Source: Nocardioides sp. WS12 (GTDB lineage Bacteria; Actinomycetota; Actinomycetes; Propionibacteriales; Nocardioidaceae). Taken from it: a stretch of DNA of 64,000 bases. Position 1 is the first letter of the stretch. Each line of letters begins with the position of its first letter. The notes beneath the pieces are model-generated. The model made no database searches. It had not been told where the DNA came from and worked only from the letters and a program-made list of their open reading frames with translations. The position numbers and the translations under genes were made by a program. The stretch lies in assembly GCF_014108865.1 (NCBI RefSeq), contig NZ_CP053928.1, positions 248,001 through 312,000 of the forward strand, read 5' to 3'. Below, piece after piece: positions 51,500 to 60,791 of this stretch.

Positions 51500-51871
51500 A
51501 TGCTTACCTTGATCCGCCTCCGCCTTGCGGCGCTCGCAGCGGCTGCTCTCCTCGTCCCGCTGCTTGTGACCGCAGCGCCTGCCGACGCCGCAGCGCTCAC
51601 GTGCCGAGCGAGCATGTCGGACTCGACTCCCAAGCAGTACACGAACGTCTACGTGCGAGTGCGCACAAACGCCTACGCCAAGGTCCGCACCGTCGCGCAC
51701 TACAAGACGACCAACAACGTCAAGCGCGGCACCGCGAACTCAGCCGGCCGAGCCAGCATCAAGTACTACATCTCCGGTGCATCCGCCGGATACCGCGTGC
51801 GCGTGAACGTCACCGTCACCAAGAACGGCCGCTCCAGGACCTGCTACACGTCGTTCGTTCCGCATCGTTGA
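51500..51871 (+). CDS. small secreted basic protein
   Basis: 123 residues. A signal peptide (LAALAAAALLVPLLVTAAPA, cleavage near DAAA) precedes a mature domain of about 90 residues with alternating strands (YTNVYVRVRTNAYAKVRTVA, YRVRVNVTVTKNGRSRTC) and two cysteines, strongly basic. It looks like a single Ig-like/beta-sandwich unit. It stands alone upstream of the Hachiman genes. I do not recognise a function. Confidence 0.7.
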   Translation: MLTLIRLRLAALAAAALLVPLLVTAAPADAAALTCRASMSDSTPKQYTNVYVRVRTNAYAKVRTVAHYKTTNNVKRGTANSAGRASIKYYISGASAGYRVRVNVTVTKNGRSRTCYTSFVPHR

Positions 51872-51934
51872 GATCCGGTTCATCCAGGTATCGCTGTGGT
51901 TGACCTCTGAGACCGACGACGGAAACGCCTAGCA

Positions 51935-52738
51935 GTGGACGGAATAGTCGAGTCCGGTGACACCACCACCAGGGTGGTGGTGGTCGAAGCCATTTCGGAC
52001 GAGTTCGAATCGCATCTGAGGGAAAGACTGGCGGCGTACTGCTACGGCGGGCAGCAGTCCCAGGAGGATCGCGACTACTACTCGCTTGAGCGAACGATCA
52101 GTGAGTTCCTCACTCGTTACAAAGCCAAGCACCTCACCACGCAGGTGGGCATGGCGGGCGAACTCATCGTGCACCTGATGATGCCGCAGGCACACGCACA
52201 GCTCGAGAGCGCGGCCGTCTACTTCAACAAGGAGGAGCGCAGCATCAAGAAGGGATTCGACCTCACCTTCCACTCCACCAGAGCTCGGCAGATCTGGTAC
52301 GGCGAGGTCAAGTCCGGCGAAGTAGGTCCGGACCAATCAGCCGATGAGAAGTCCGCGTCGCTGCTTAAGGCTGCATCGGCCGACATCACCGACAAGCTCG
52401 GAACCGGTGCCCAAGTTTCCCGTTGGGACTCGGCCCTCATCGACGCAGTTCTCACTCTCGAATCTCCACAGGCCAGGTCCGCCAAGGAACTGCTACGAAG
52501 CGACGCCAAGGCCGTGAGTTCGGGAAACGATTTCAAGAAGAACGTCGTGCTCGCCGCTGCGGTGATGCATGACCTCGAGCACTGTGTCATCAGCGACGCT
52601 GGGGTCATCGCTGCGGTGAACGACCTGAAGAACAAGCAATTGTTCGCCGAGCTGTGCGTGCTGGTTGTCCAACAACATGAGGTCGAGACGATCGTCGCGA
52701 TCCTTGAGGGGATGTCAGCCAATGCCGCGGCCAGTTGA
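51935..52738 (+). CDS. hamA: Hachiman anti-phage protein HamA (DUF1837)
   Basis: 267 residues from a GTG. MAGELIVHLMM, then KKGFDLTFHS and IWYGEVKSGEVG give the E...D...ExK pattern of a PD-(D/E)xK-type nuclease core, as expected for DUF1837 HamA. Known Hachiman systems pair HamA with a helicase (HamB) that senses damaged or foreign DNA and releases the HamA nuclease, killing the infected cell. The stop lies 17 bases inside the next gene. The absence of other genes makes this a complete two-gene system. Confidence 0.8.
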   Translation: MDGIVESGDTTTRVVVVEAISDEFESHLRERLAAYCYGGQQSQEDRDYYSLERTISEFLTRYKAKHLTTQVGMAGELIVHLMMPQAHAQLESAAVYFNKEERSIKKGFDLTFHSTRARQIWYGEVKSGEVGPDQSADEKSASLLKAASADITDKLGTGAQVSRWDSALIDAVLTLESPQARSAKELLRSDAKAVSSGNDFKKNVVLAAAVMHDLEHCVISDAGVIAAVNDLKNKQLFAELCVLVVQQHEVETIVAILEGMSANAAAS

Positions 52739-55205
52739 TCTCACTCTGCGCCAACTGCGGCTTACTTCCAACCTCCAGCAATCGCGGTTCCTCCCGCTCT
52801 ACAGCCGCCTCATGCGAGGCGAGGAGCTCGCTAACGAAGAGTTCGTCGATATTCTCCGTTTCGCCGTCTTGTTCCTGCGATCCAGTGACGACGTTGTGTC
52901 GCGTCTCGGCTACCGCATCGTTCTCCAGTACGGGGAGACGACTGGCGACTACGAACCCCTGCACGCCGTAGCCACAACGCGAGAGCTCATGCCAGTCGTC
53001 GCCGCCACCGAACGGATCGACCCGGACCTGGCCGAGACCGAATCACTAGCGGCTGTTCTGTTCAACGCCCACAGCACCAACTTCGTGACTGTAGAGCCAA
53101 GCGGGCAACAGCGGCTCCGGACTCGTGGGCAGATGGATCTTCGGGCGTTCAACACGAATTATCGCGAGGCCGTCATCGTGGCGCCTACCTCCTATGGAAA
53201 GTCCGAGATGCTCGTCGACAAGGTGGCACAAGCCTTGGACCAGGCGACGTGCGTGCTCGTTCCGACGCGGGCACTGATATCGCAAACGCAGCGCCTGTTG
53301 ATCGAGGATCCAAGGGTCCGCCGTGCCCGAATTCGAGTCTTAACGCATCCCGATGCCTACAACGACGAAGATCGCTTCATCGCCGTGATGACGCAGGAGC
53401 GGTTCCATCGCCTGCTGAACGAGAATCCCGAACTGCGCGTCGACCAGTTGTTGGTGGACGAAGCGCACGGCCTGTTGTCCAGTGATCAGCGTGCCGTCGA
53501 ACTGTCGCAGGTGGTGCTGACAGCGCGTCACCGCAACCCTACGCTGGGTGTCACGTACTACACGCCTTTCATGTCCGAACCGACCAATCTTCGCCACGTC
53601 AACGGAGCCGACCAAAGAACGCAAGCGCGATCGGTCAACGAGCATGTGAAAGCCGAGAAGTTCATCGTCGATCGACCGGGTGAGTCGTCGTACCTGTACG
53701 ACCAGTTTCTCGACGAGAGGATCGCTCTCGAGGAGCGAGTGCCAACCGATGAGCTTGAAGCACTCGAATGGCGGGCGGGCCATCGAACGCTCGTCTACGT
53801 GAACCGTCCCAAGGATGCTCAGGACCTTGTCGCCAGGCTTTCCTCTCGCCTCTCGCCGGCAGATCTCTCCGCAGAAGCGCGGCGCGCGATCCGTGCGATC
53901 GGCGACCTGATCGACCCCAGCTACAGCCTCATCGGCGGCATAGAGAAGGGCGTCTTGTTCCACCACGGGCAGGTTCCCGACCTGCTCCGGCAGTACATCG
54001 AGCGCCTGTTCAGCACCGACCCCGCGATCTCGAAGAGGATCTTGGTCACCACGTCAACGCTGCTCGAAGGTGTCAACACACCGGCGGACTGCCTGATTCT
54101 CCTCACGCCGAGCCGCGGTCGTCGACACCTGAGCCGCTCCGGGTTCCGCAACCTGATCGGACGGGTCGCACGATTCGGGGAGGTGTTCGATCCCGATCGG
54201 CGCGACCTGGATCTCTTGCAGCCGCGCATCCACCTGATTCCGGGAAGTTATGCGCCCACAAATTGGAACGTCGACTCCTTCCTCACGAGCAGGGCGAATC
54301 TGGCAAGGGCAGCCGAGGACGAGGTGAGGAATCCGTTGCTTGAGGGATCAGCTGACAACGTCGGCCGCCAAGCAGCGCTCGAGTACCTGGAGAACATCGA
54401 GCCCGGCACCTCGCAACTTTCGGGCCTGCGAACTGCTTCCACCGAGGTCGGACGCCTGTGCTTCCTCAACGGGGTTTACGACTTCGACATCTTCGAGTCT
54501 GAGCAGGCGATTCAAGATCAGATCGACGCGCTGCGTGAGCGCGAGCAACTGCTTGAGACACCTGAGGACGTCCTGGACGCCCTGGCAAAGATCTTCCTTG
54601 AGCACGTCGATCTGGACGACGACAACGAACTGGCCCGAATTCGGGACTACCCAGAGGCGCGAACGTTCTACGCCATGTTCATCGAGTGGCGCATGAACGG
54701 CGAGCCATTCAAACAACTCATCTCACGGTTCGTCCGGTACTGGACGCAACTGAGGGACCAGATGGTCTACGTGGGCCCTCGCTGGGGCGAGGAGGTCTAC
54801 GGCGAGTACGGGTGGCGGAAGATGTACATACGCATGGCCTCGAAGACCCGTGCTGGAATGATCAATCTCGCAGTGGTGAAGATCAAGGAAGAACAGGACT
54901 TCGTCGACTTTCGTCTCAGCAAGTACTTCGAGATCCTGCACTCCCTAGGGTTCTTGGAGCCAAGGCTCTATAACCAACTGAAGTACGGCACCGACGACCC
55001 ATTCATCATCTGCCTTCTCCGAAACGGCTTCTCCAGAGATCTCGCGCGACTCGTCGCCGACCAGTATCAGTCCCTCGTAAGTGTCAACCTCCCCGAGAGC
55101 ACCGTTACGGTACCGGCCGAGTTGCCGCTTGCAATGGCCGCGCAAGACGAGAACGACATTCTCGTGTACGAAGCAGAGACGTTGGTGAACCTCCTCGACG
55201 ACTAG
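52722..55205 (+). CDS. hamB: Hachiman anti-phage helicase HamB
   Basis: 827 residues, DExH helicase. Motif I is VIVAPTSYGKSEM, motif Ia LVPTRALISQTQ, and motif II LLVDEAHGLLSSDQ. The second RecA domain includes ILVTTSTLLEGVNTPADCLI and GFRNLIGRVARFGE (motifs V and VI with the arginine finger). A long helical C-terminal region (residues about 540-827) follows. The ATG at 52722 has TGAGGGGA upstream and overlaps hamA, so the two are co-translated. The TSYGKS form of motif I matches HamB-like helicases. Confidence 0.82.
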   Translation: MPRPVDLTLRQLRLTSNLQQSRFLPLYSRLMRGEELANEEFVDILRFAVLFLRSSDDVVSRLGYRIVLQYGETTGDYEPLHAVATTRELMPVVAATERIDPDLAETESLAAVLFNAHSTNFVTVEPSGQQRLRTRGQMDLRAFNTNYREAVIVAPTSYGKSEMLVDKVAQALDQATCVLVPTRALISQTQRLLIEDPRVRRARIRVLTHPDAYNDEDRFIAVMTQERFHRLLNENPELRVDQLLVDEAHGLLSSDQRAVELSQVVLTARHRNPTLGVTYYTPFMSEPTNLRHVNGADQRTQARSVNEHVKAEKFIVDRPGESSYLYDQFLDERIALEERVPTDELEALEWRAGHRTLVYVNRPKDAQDLVARLSSRLSPADLSAEARRAIRAIGDLIDPSYSLIGGIEKGVLFHHGQVPDLLRQYIERLFSTDPAISKRILVTTSTLLEGVNTPADCLILLTPSRGRRHLSRSGFRNLIGRVARFGEVFDPDRRDLDLLQPRIHLIPGSYAPTNWNVDSFLTSRANLARAAEDEVRNPLLEGSADNVGRQAALEYLENIEPGTSQLSGLRTASTEVGRLCFLNGVYDFDIFESEQAIQDQIDALREREQLLETPEDVLDALAKIFLEHVDLDDDNELARIRDYPEARTFYAMFIEWRMNGEPFKQLISRFVRYWTQLRDQMVYVGPRWGEEVYGEYGWRKMYIRMASKTRAGMINLAVVKIKEEQDFVDFRLSKYFEILHSLGFLEPRLYNQLKYGTDDPFIICLLRNGFSRDLARLVADQYQSLVSVNLPESTVTVPAELPLAMAAQDENDILVYEAETLVNLLDD

Positions 55206-55424
55206 CCGAGTCGACTCGCTTGACTCTGGTGTTCAGGGCAGTTGGTCTGTCAACGCGTCGGAACCTTCCCCAGCATCTCTGAGCAGTTCGGAAAGTGTTC
55301 GCGATTTCCACGCGGTGCTGCTGACCTTGTCGGCCGGCACTGCATCAGATGCAGTCGCGACTCCTACGGCAACTACGCCCTCACCACCGAACTCCCACCG
55401 CCGTCGCCAACTGCGAGGCCCCGA

Positions 55425-55452
55425 TGACGGGCGTTGACGGACTCTGACGAGC
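55425..55452. repeat. iteron array 1: three TGACG units at 10-bp spacing
   Basis: TGACG starts at 55425, 55435 and 55445, exactly ten bases apart; the first two continue with G and the last is TGACGAGC. The array at 55573-55600 has the same plan. Confidence 0.6.
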
Positions 55453-55509
55453 CCGAAAGCCCGCCCCCCGTAAGGCTGCTCGCAGCCTCGAAACCGAGCG
55501 GCACGCATG

Positions 55510-55525
55510 CTACGAAGGTTCGTAG
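55510..55525. repeat. perfect palindrome between the iteron arrays
   Basis: CTACGAA-GG-TTCGTAG, seven-base arms. It lies 57 bases after array 1 and 47 before array 2. It may be the hairpin recognised by the relaxase or an operator. Confidence 0.55.
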
Positions 55526-55572
55526 ATGGTCCGTCCCCCCAGGGGGCGGGCCGCTGTCACTTCAGGGGACTT

Positions 55573-55600
55573 TGACGGAACGTGACGGGCGGTGACGAGC
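55573..55600. repeat. iteron array 2: three TGACG units at 10-bp spacing
   Basis: TGACG starts at 55573, 55583 and 55593; again two TGACGG units then TGACGAGC. It ends five bases before the relaxase ATG. Confidence 0.6.
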
Positions 55601-55605
55601 ACATC

Positions 55606-58266
55606 ATGCACGGTGGCGTGAAGTTCTACCGCGGCTCAGCAGCCGCTGCACGCTCCTACGTCGAGGCCGACCACTCACGCGCCGACGAATACTACCTCGC
55701 CGAAGGCAGCGGCATCGCCGAGCACTACGCCATCCACGTGAGCGACGACGAAACTGCAATCGTCCGGCGACCAGACCTCGACGGCCCGACATACGAACGC
55801 TGGGTTGCCGGGTACGACGTCAGCACCGGCCACGCGAAGGGTCGGTTGCGTGATGACGACCGGGCACTTCGCTTCGTCGAGGTCGTCGTCAACGGGCCGA
55901 AGACCTGGTCGCTCGCGGCTGCACTCCATCCCGACCTGGCTGCTGCGTACGAAGCCGCACAGACTCGTGCGGCCGGTGAGGTCATCGGGTGGGTTGCAGC
56001 GCACGCGACCACGCGCATCGGTCCGCGCGGTCGGCAGGTCCAGGTGCCCGTCGAAAAGATTGAGGCCGCGGTCGTGCGGCACTACACCTCGCGTGCCGGT
56101 GACCCGCACCGTCACCTGCACGTCCAGATCAACGCACGCGTATACGCAGCGGGCGCATGGCGTGGCCTGCATTCGGTCGGTGTTGTCGACTCGATCGAGG
56201 CACTCAACGGCATCGGTCACGCCGCCGTCATGTGCGACCCCGAGTTCCGCACTGCACTCGCCGAGCATGGCTACACACTGGACGACTCCGGCGAGATTCA
56301 GCAGCTCGCGCCGTACGCGGGTCGGTTCAGCCAACGCACCTCACAGATCAACCGCAACGTCGACCGCTACGAAGCCGAATGGCGCACTGAGCACCCCGAC
56401 GAGGAACCGGGTCCGAAGCTGCGACAGACGTGGGACCGCCGCGCCTGGGCTGAAGCACGCCCCGACAAAGTCGTCCCCGCCGACGGCGCCGACCTCGTCG
56501 CCCGGTGGAACTCCGAGCTGCACGACCTCGGCTTCCGTCCACCGACCGAACCAGTCGAGGTTCGCGTGACGGCTATCGGTCGGTTGCGTCGCGACGCGGT
56601 CGTCGATCTGGTCCTCACCCGGCTCGGTGCGAAACGTTCGGCCTGGAACGCGGCCGACATCCGTGGCGAAGTCGAGAAGCTCATCCCTGCGGTCGGCATC
56701 GTCGCGGACCGAGCGGTGCGTACGGAGTTGGCCGAGGACCTCACCGCACGTGCGGTCGCCGCGTGTCGTCCGTTGCGTGAACGCGGCGATGTCCCGGAGC
56801 ACATCAGGAACCTCACCTCCGACCGTGTGCTCGACGTCGAGGCGAAGTTAATCGACGCCATCGCAACGCGCGCGCTGGAACCGGTCGAGCCCGTCGCTAT
56901 TCGCGGTGGCGACCTGGACTCCGCGCAACGCGAGGTCGTGGGCGCGCTCGCCGGCCACGCCGGCGTACTGGTCATCGAAGGCGCCGCCGGCACCGGCAAG
57001 ACCACCACCCTCGCCGCCGCGCAACGGGCGCTCAGGTTCCAGGAACGTCGCCTCGTCGTCGTCACCCCCACCCTCAAAGCAGCACAGGCCGCGCGAAAAC
57101 AGGTCGGCACCGACGCGTTCTCCGCAGCCTGGCTCATCCACCAACACGGCTTTCGCTGGGATCAGGACTGCCACTGGTCGCGCGTCAACGTCGCTCGCGA
57201 ACCCATTGACCCACGCGCACGGCTCTTGCCCGGTGACGTCCTGCTCGTGGATGAGGCCGGGATGCTCGACCAGGACACCGCCCGCGCACTGTTCGCGATC
57301 GCCGACCGCGCAGGCGCGACCGTTGCGCTCCTCGGGGACCGCCACCAACTGCCAGCCGTCGGCCGCGGCGGCGTCCTCGACCTTGCAGCACGATGGGCAC
57401 CACCAGCCGCACATCTCGAGCTCGAGTCGGTGCACCGGTTCGTCGACCCCGAGTACGCCAACCTCAGCCTGCTCATGCGCTCTGGTGAGCGATCTGGTGA
57501 CGTCTTCGACGCCCTCCTCGAGCGCGGACTCATCACCATCCACGCCACCGACGTCGAACGCACCGCCGCCGTGGCGACCATTGGTGCTGCAGGTGACGAC
57601 CTGGTCATCGCCGATACCCGCGAACAGGTCGGCGCCCTCAACGCCGCCATCCGCGACCACCGCCACCGCACTGGTGAGCCGACTGGTGAGCGGAATGGTG
57701 AGCCCGTCACCCGCCGTGGTGAGCGGATCGGACTCAGGGACCGTGTCGCGACCCGGCGCAACGACCGCGACCTCGGCGTCGCCAACCGCGACGTGTGGAC
57801 CGTCGCCGGCATCGGAGACAACGGCAGCCTCCTCGTCACCGGTCGCTCAGGACAACGAGAACTCCCCGCCGACTACGTCGGCGAACACGTCGAGCTCGCC
57901 TTCGCCTCGACCGTCTATGGAGCCCAGGGCGAGACCGTCGACTCCGCCCACCTCGTCATCGGCGAAGCGACCGGCGCCGCAGCCGCGTACGTCGCCATGA
58001 CCCGCGGACGCCACCACAACATCGCCCACCTGGTCGCCGACACCGTCGAGGACGCCCGGGACCAATGGGTCGCCGTGTTCAACCGCGACCGCGCCGACCT
58101 CGGCCCAGGACACGCCGCGACCCGCGTGGACGAAGACATCGAGCGATACGGCACACGTCTGCCCGACGAGTCCTGGATCCCGGAGTCGCGAGGCCTCGGA
58201 CATGAGCGATCGCAGGTGCGACCGGCAGACGGTGCTCCGCAACGCGCAGGCGGTGTCGGTCGATGA
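55606..58266 (+). CDS. MobF-family relaxase/helicase
   Basis: 886 residues. The N-terminal relaxase domain has GVKFYRGSAAAARSYVEAD with candidate catalytic tyrosines, and the three-histidine motif DPHRHLHVQINARV (about residue 170). The C-terminal helicase has Walker A IEGAAGTGKTTTLAAA (about residue 460), Walker B LLVDEAGMLDQDTA and a later AFASTVYGAQGETVDSAH. It is shorter than plasmid TraI/TrwC (over 950). It would nick oriT and unwind the transferred strand. The ATG at 55606 is used because an earlier GTG lies inside the iteron array. No type IV secretion genes are nearby, so transfer would need a helper. Confidence 0.88.
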   Translation: MHGGVKFYRGSAAAARSYVEADHSRADEYYLAEGSGIAEHYAIHVSDDETAIVRRPDLDGPTYERWVAGYDVSTGHAKGRLRDDDRALRFVEVVVNGPKTWSLAAALHPDLAAAYEAAQTRAAGEVIGWVAAHATTRIGPRGRQVQVPVEKIEAAVVRHYTSRAGDPHRHLHVQINARVYAAGAWRGLHSVGVVDSIEALNGIGHAAVMCDPEFRTALAEHGYTLDDSGEIQQLAPYAGRFSQRTSQINRNVDRYEAEWRTEHPDEEPGPKLRQTWDRRAWAEARPDKVVPADGADLVARWNSELHDLGFRPPTEPVEVRVTAIGRLRRDAVVDLVLTRLGAKRSAWNAADIRGEVEKLIPAVGIVADRAVRTELAEDLTARAVAACRPLRERGDVPEHIRNLTSDRVLDVEAKLIDAIATRALEPVEPVAIRGGDLDSAQREVVGALAGHAGVLVIEGAAGTGKTTTLAAAQRALRFQERRLVVVTPTLKAAQAARKQVGTDAFSAAWLIHQHGFRWDQDCHWSRVNVAREPIDPRARLLPGDVLLVDEAGMLDQDTARALFAIADRAGATVALLGDRHQLPAVGRGGVLDLAARWAPPAAHLELESVHRFVDPEYANLSLLMRSGERSGDVFDALLERGLITIHATDVERTAAVATIGAAGDDLVIADTREQVGALNAAIRDHRHRTGEPTGERNGEPVTRRGERIGLRDRVATRRNDRDLGVANRDVWTVAGIGDNGSLLVTGRSGQRELPADYVGEHVELAFASTVYGAQGETVDSAHLVIGEATGAAAAYVAMTRGRHHNIAHLVADTVEDARDQWVAVFNRDRADLGPGHAATRVDEDIERYGTRLPDESWIPESRGLGHERSQVRPADGAPQRAGGVGR

Positions 58267-58360
58267 CCAACTTGCACGACCGTGATCGCTGCGAACCGCA
58301 ATTCGCACATAGGTGACTAGAGCAGCCGACGCCAGTCCGCACCAACCGAGGGAGTCATCA

Positions 58361-58573
58361 ATGAGCATCACGCCGCTGGGCGTCCCCGACGAATGGGACG
58401 ACAACCACATCCTCATGTTCGAGGAGTTCTGCGCCTTCATCCGGACCCCGCAGCGCACCGTCCGCGAATGGCGCCGGCTTCGCCGCGGTCCGAGGTGGTG
58501 GCGCTTCAACGGCAACGGCCGGCTCTACACGACCGTCGCCGAACTCCGGCGCTTCCTGAATACAGGCGACTGA
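58361..58573 (+). CDS. excisionase-like small DNA-binding protein
   Basis: 70 residues with GAGGGAG before the ATG. A winged-helix/MerR-like pattern is visible: FEEFCAFIRTPQRTVREWRR then GPRWWRFNGNGRLYTTVAEL and RRFL. Excisionase (Xis)-type proteins of actinobacterial integrative elements look like this. It follows the relaxase by 94 bases. No integrase gene is present in the window. Confidence 0.7.
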   Translation: MSITPLGVPDEWDDNHILMFEEFCAFIRTPQRTVREWRRLRRGPRWWRFNGNGRLYTTVAELRRFLNTGD

Positions 58574-58664
58574 GAAGAAGACGCCCGCCAAGCCTCCCCA
58601 GGACTGCATCGGAGCGGCCGCGGGTCGCGCTCGGAGCTCGGGCTGCGGTGATTGACTGATTGCC

Positions 58665-60134
58665 GTGAACGATCGCCCCAGCCCGACGGACGCCGAGAGG
58701 CTCGTCAATCAACTGATGGCCGGCGCCAGTCCGGAACAGTCCAAGGCGCTGCTCGACGCCTTGATGAAGGGGCAGGTCACCAGCATCTTCAAGAAGCTCG
58801 ACGAGCAGCCGACGCCGACACTGGCTCCGGTGCCCAGCAACGTTCGCGGCTTTCGCATCCGACTGGACCTCGACGGCGCCAAGCCGCCGATCTGGCGACG
58901 GATTGAGGTTCCAGGCGACCTCACCCTGCCTCGATTGCACGATGCCATCCAGACGGCGATGGGCTGGTACGACTCCCATCTGCACCGGTTCCGCATGGGA
59001 AATGACCACAGGGCGGCGTACTTTGCGACCGAGTTCGACCTCGACGAGGGGGACGACGGCATGCCTGAGCACGACGTGCGTCTCGACCAAGTTCTTGTCC
59101 AGGAGGGCGACCAGCTCTGGTACGAGTACGACTTCAGCGACGGTTGGGACCACAGCCTCGTCGTCGAGGCGGTCCTCGATGACCCGCCCGCAACCCTGCG
59201 CTGCACGGCTGGGCGGATGGCCTGCCCACCCGAGGACTGCGGTGGACTCGGTGGCTATGACGACCTCGCCACGTGGGTGCGCAGCGGGTACGACGACGCC
59301 CTCCTCCCGCAAGTATTCGAGGACGCCGAGTACGCGCGGGAATGGCTTCCTCTCGACTGGCATCCGGACCACTTCGACCTCGACGAGACCAACGCGGCAT
59401 TGGCTGCCTGCGCCGCCGAACCCCTCGCTGTCACCGACGAGTTGGCCGACCTGGCCGAGCAACTGGATCGGCGCGGCATCCGATCGCTGCGAGAGGTACT
59501 CGGCCTTCCGACTTCCCACGGACCGACCGAGATCAGCGATGGCGAGGCGGCACGCCTGACGGCGACCTACCGAACATTCCTCGACGTCATCGGCGAAGGA
59601 GTCGCCCTCACCTCCGCCGGCTACCTTCGCCCCACCGTGGTCGAGGAGCTCGCGACCCGGACCGGGATCGCGCAGTGGTGGATCGGCAAGGCGAACCGCG
59701 AGGACCTGACCCATCCCATCGCCCAGATCCGCGGCACCGCGCGTGCCCTCGGCCTGGTCAGCGTGCGCAAGGGACGACTCGCCCCGACCGCGGCCGCCCA
59801 ACGATGCGGCAATGATCCCCAAGCGTTGCTCGCGCACATCGTCGCTCGTCTGCCGATCGGCACCAAGGACTTCGACCGCCACGCCGGATGGATGGTCCTC
59901 GCCGTGGCTTGTAGCGGCACACCTGTCGAGCAGTGGCGAGACGAGACGGCGGACCTGCTTCACGCGTTGGGTTGGAGTAGCGGCCGGGACCGGTTCTCCC
60001 CGCCACCGGCGACGAGTCCAACTCTCAACGTGCTCGAGCAGATGGCCGGCGCGGCACGGGCTCGGTGGGGTGAGGTCAAAGGAACCGACTTCGCGGTAGC
60101 GGCAGCCGCCCGGGCGGCCATCCGGCGGTTGTAG
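58665..60134 (+). CDS. pRiA4b ORF-3-like domain protein
   Basis: 489 residues from a GTG. Residues about 60-240 form the plasmid pRiA4b ORF-3 domain (FRIRLDLDGAKPPIWRRIEV, LPRLHDAIQTAMGWYDSHLH, YEYDFSDGWDHSLVVEAVL, CPPEDCGGLGGYDDL). The remaining 240 residues are helical, with no recognised family. The domain is common on mobile elements and its function is unknown. It stands alone downstream of the excisionase-like gene. Confidence 0.8.
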   Translation: MNDRPSPTDAERLVNQLMAGASPEQSKALLDALMKGQVTSIFKKLDEQPTPTLAPVPSNVRGFRIRLDLDGAKPPIWRRIEVPGDLTLPRLHDAIQTAMGWYDSHLHRFRMGNDHRAAYFATEFDLDEGDDGMPEHDVRLDQVLVQEGDQLWYEYDFSDGWDHSLVVEAVLDDPPATLRCTAGRMACPPEDCGGLGGYDDLATWVRSGYDDALLPQVFEDAEYAREWLPLDWHPDHFDLDETNAALAACAAEPLAVTDELADLAEQLDRRGIRSLREVLGLPTSHGPTEISDGEAARLTATYRTFLDVIGEGVALTSAGYLRPTVVEELATRTGIAQWWIGKANREDLTHPIAQIRGTARALGLVSVRKGRLAPTAAAQRCGNDPQALLAHIVARLPIGTKDFDRHAGWMVLAVACSGTPVEQWRDETADLLHALGWSSGRDRFSPPPATSPTLNVLEQMAGAARARWGEVKGTDFAVAAAARAAIRRL

Positions 60135-60215
60135 CCGCACACGGTTTTGGCCCTGAGGTGGTCGCGGCCTTTGGAATGCGTGCACCAGGCATTGAGCAGC
60201 CGCACGCATTGTTGA

Positions 60216-60791
60216 CTACTGAAGGAAATGCTGGACGATCCTGCGGGTGGCCTGCGCAAGGCGGCGGACCTCGGCGTTGAGGTCTTCGTCGCGACGCACG
60301 CCGAGCGCCATCTCAAGGATGTCGTCTTCGCCGTAGGCGTCGCGCATCAACCGCTCGAAGGCGGCGCCGTCCGCCTCGGCCAGTCCGAGCGACCGGGCCA
60401 ACTCAGCGATGTCCGGGTAGTCGCGCTCTCTCATCGCGACCATCTTCATCGCTAGGATGTGCTCGAGCGGCGCGTACTCGACATGGAGTCCTGGCGCCGT
60501 GGGCAGGGGCGTGGGTGGGCGCGGTGGGATCCACGGCGCTGCGCTCGGATTGAGCCAAGTCGGGGGCAGCCCGTGGGCCCTGGCGATGATTACCGCTTCG
60601 TCGTACACCGACTGGTCGGTGGCCAGCGCGTCGACGTCGACGGTCAGTCGCCGCTCCGTGATGGTGAGGGCGATCGCGGCACCTCCCACGACGTACAGGC
60701 CGGCTGAGATGCCGCGTACGGCCAGCCGGCTGTCGAGTTCGGCGAGCAGCGCTCGGAGACGGTCGCGGTCGAGCTCGATCGGGGCACTCAT
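60216..60791 (-). CDS. nucleotidyltransferase-type toxin of a TA pair
   Basis: 191 residues. YVVGGAAIALTITERRLTVD followed by VDAL is the hG[GS]...DxD signature of the minimal nucleotidyltransferase fold, as in AbiEii/MenT-type toxins and DUF6036 proteins. The C-terminal helices include HILAMKMVAMRERDYPDIAE. The start overlaps the stop of the XRE gene by ATGA, so antitoxin is translated first. A truncated copy lies at 31190-31303. Target (perhaps tRNA) is not known. Confidence 0.78.
   Translation of the reverse strand: MSAPIELDRDRLRALLAELDSRLAVRGISAGLYVVGGAAIALTITERRLTVDVDALATDQSVYDEAVIIARAHGLPPTWLNPSAAPWIPPRPPTPLPTAPGLHVEYAPLEHILAMKMVAMRERDYPDIAELARSLGLAEADGAAFERLMRDAYGEDDILEMALGVRRDEDLNAEVRRLAQATRRIVQHFLQ

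Larger units (their letters stand above)
55206..55605. other. non-coding region upstream of the relaxase (candidate oriT)
   Basis: It contains two three-unit TGACG arrays and a perfect palindrome, listed separately. No gene is supported. It directly precedes the MobF relaxase, the usual place for an origin of transfer. Confidence 0.5.

Noticed and set aside
51273..51512. 79-codon plus-strand frame before the small secreted protein
   Set aside because: Composition is low-complexity Arg/Ala/Ser with no recognisable fold and poor start context.
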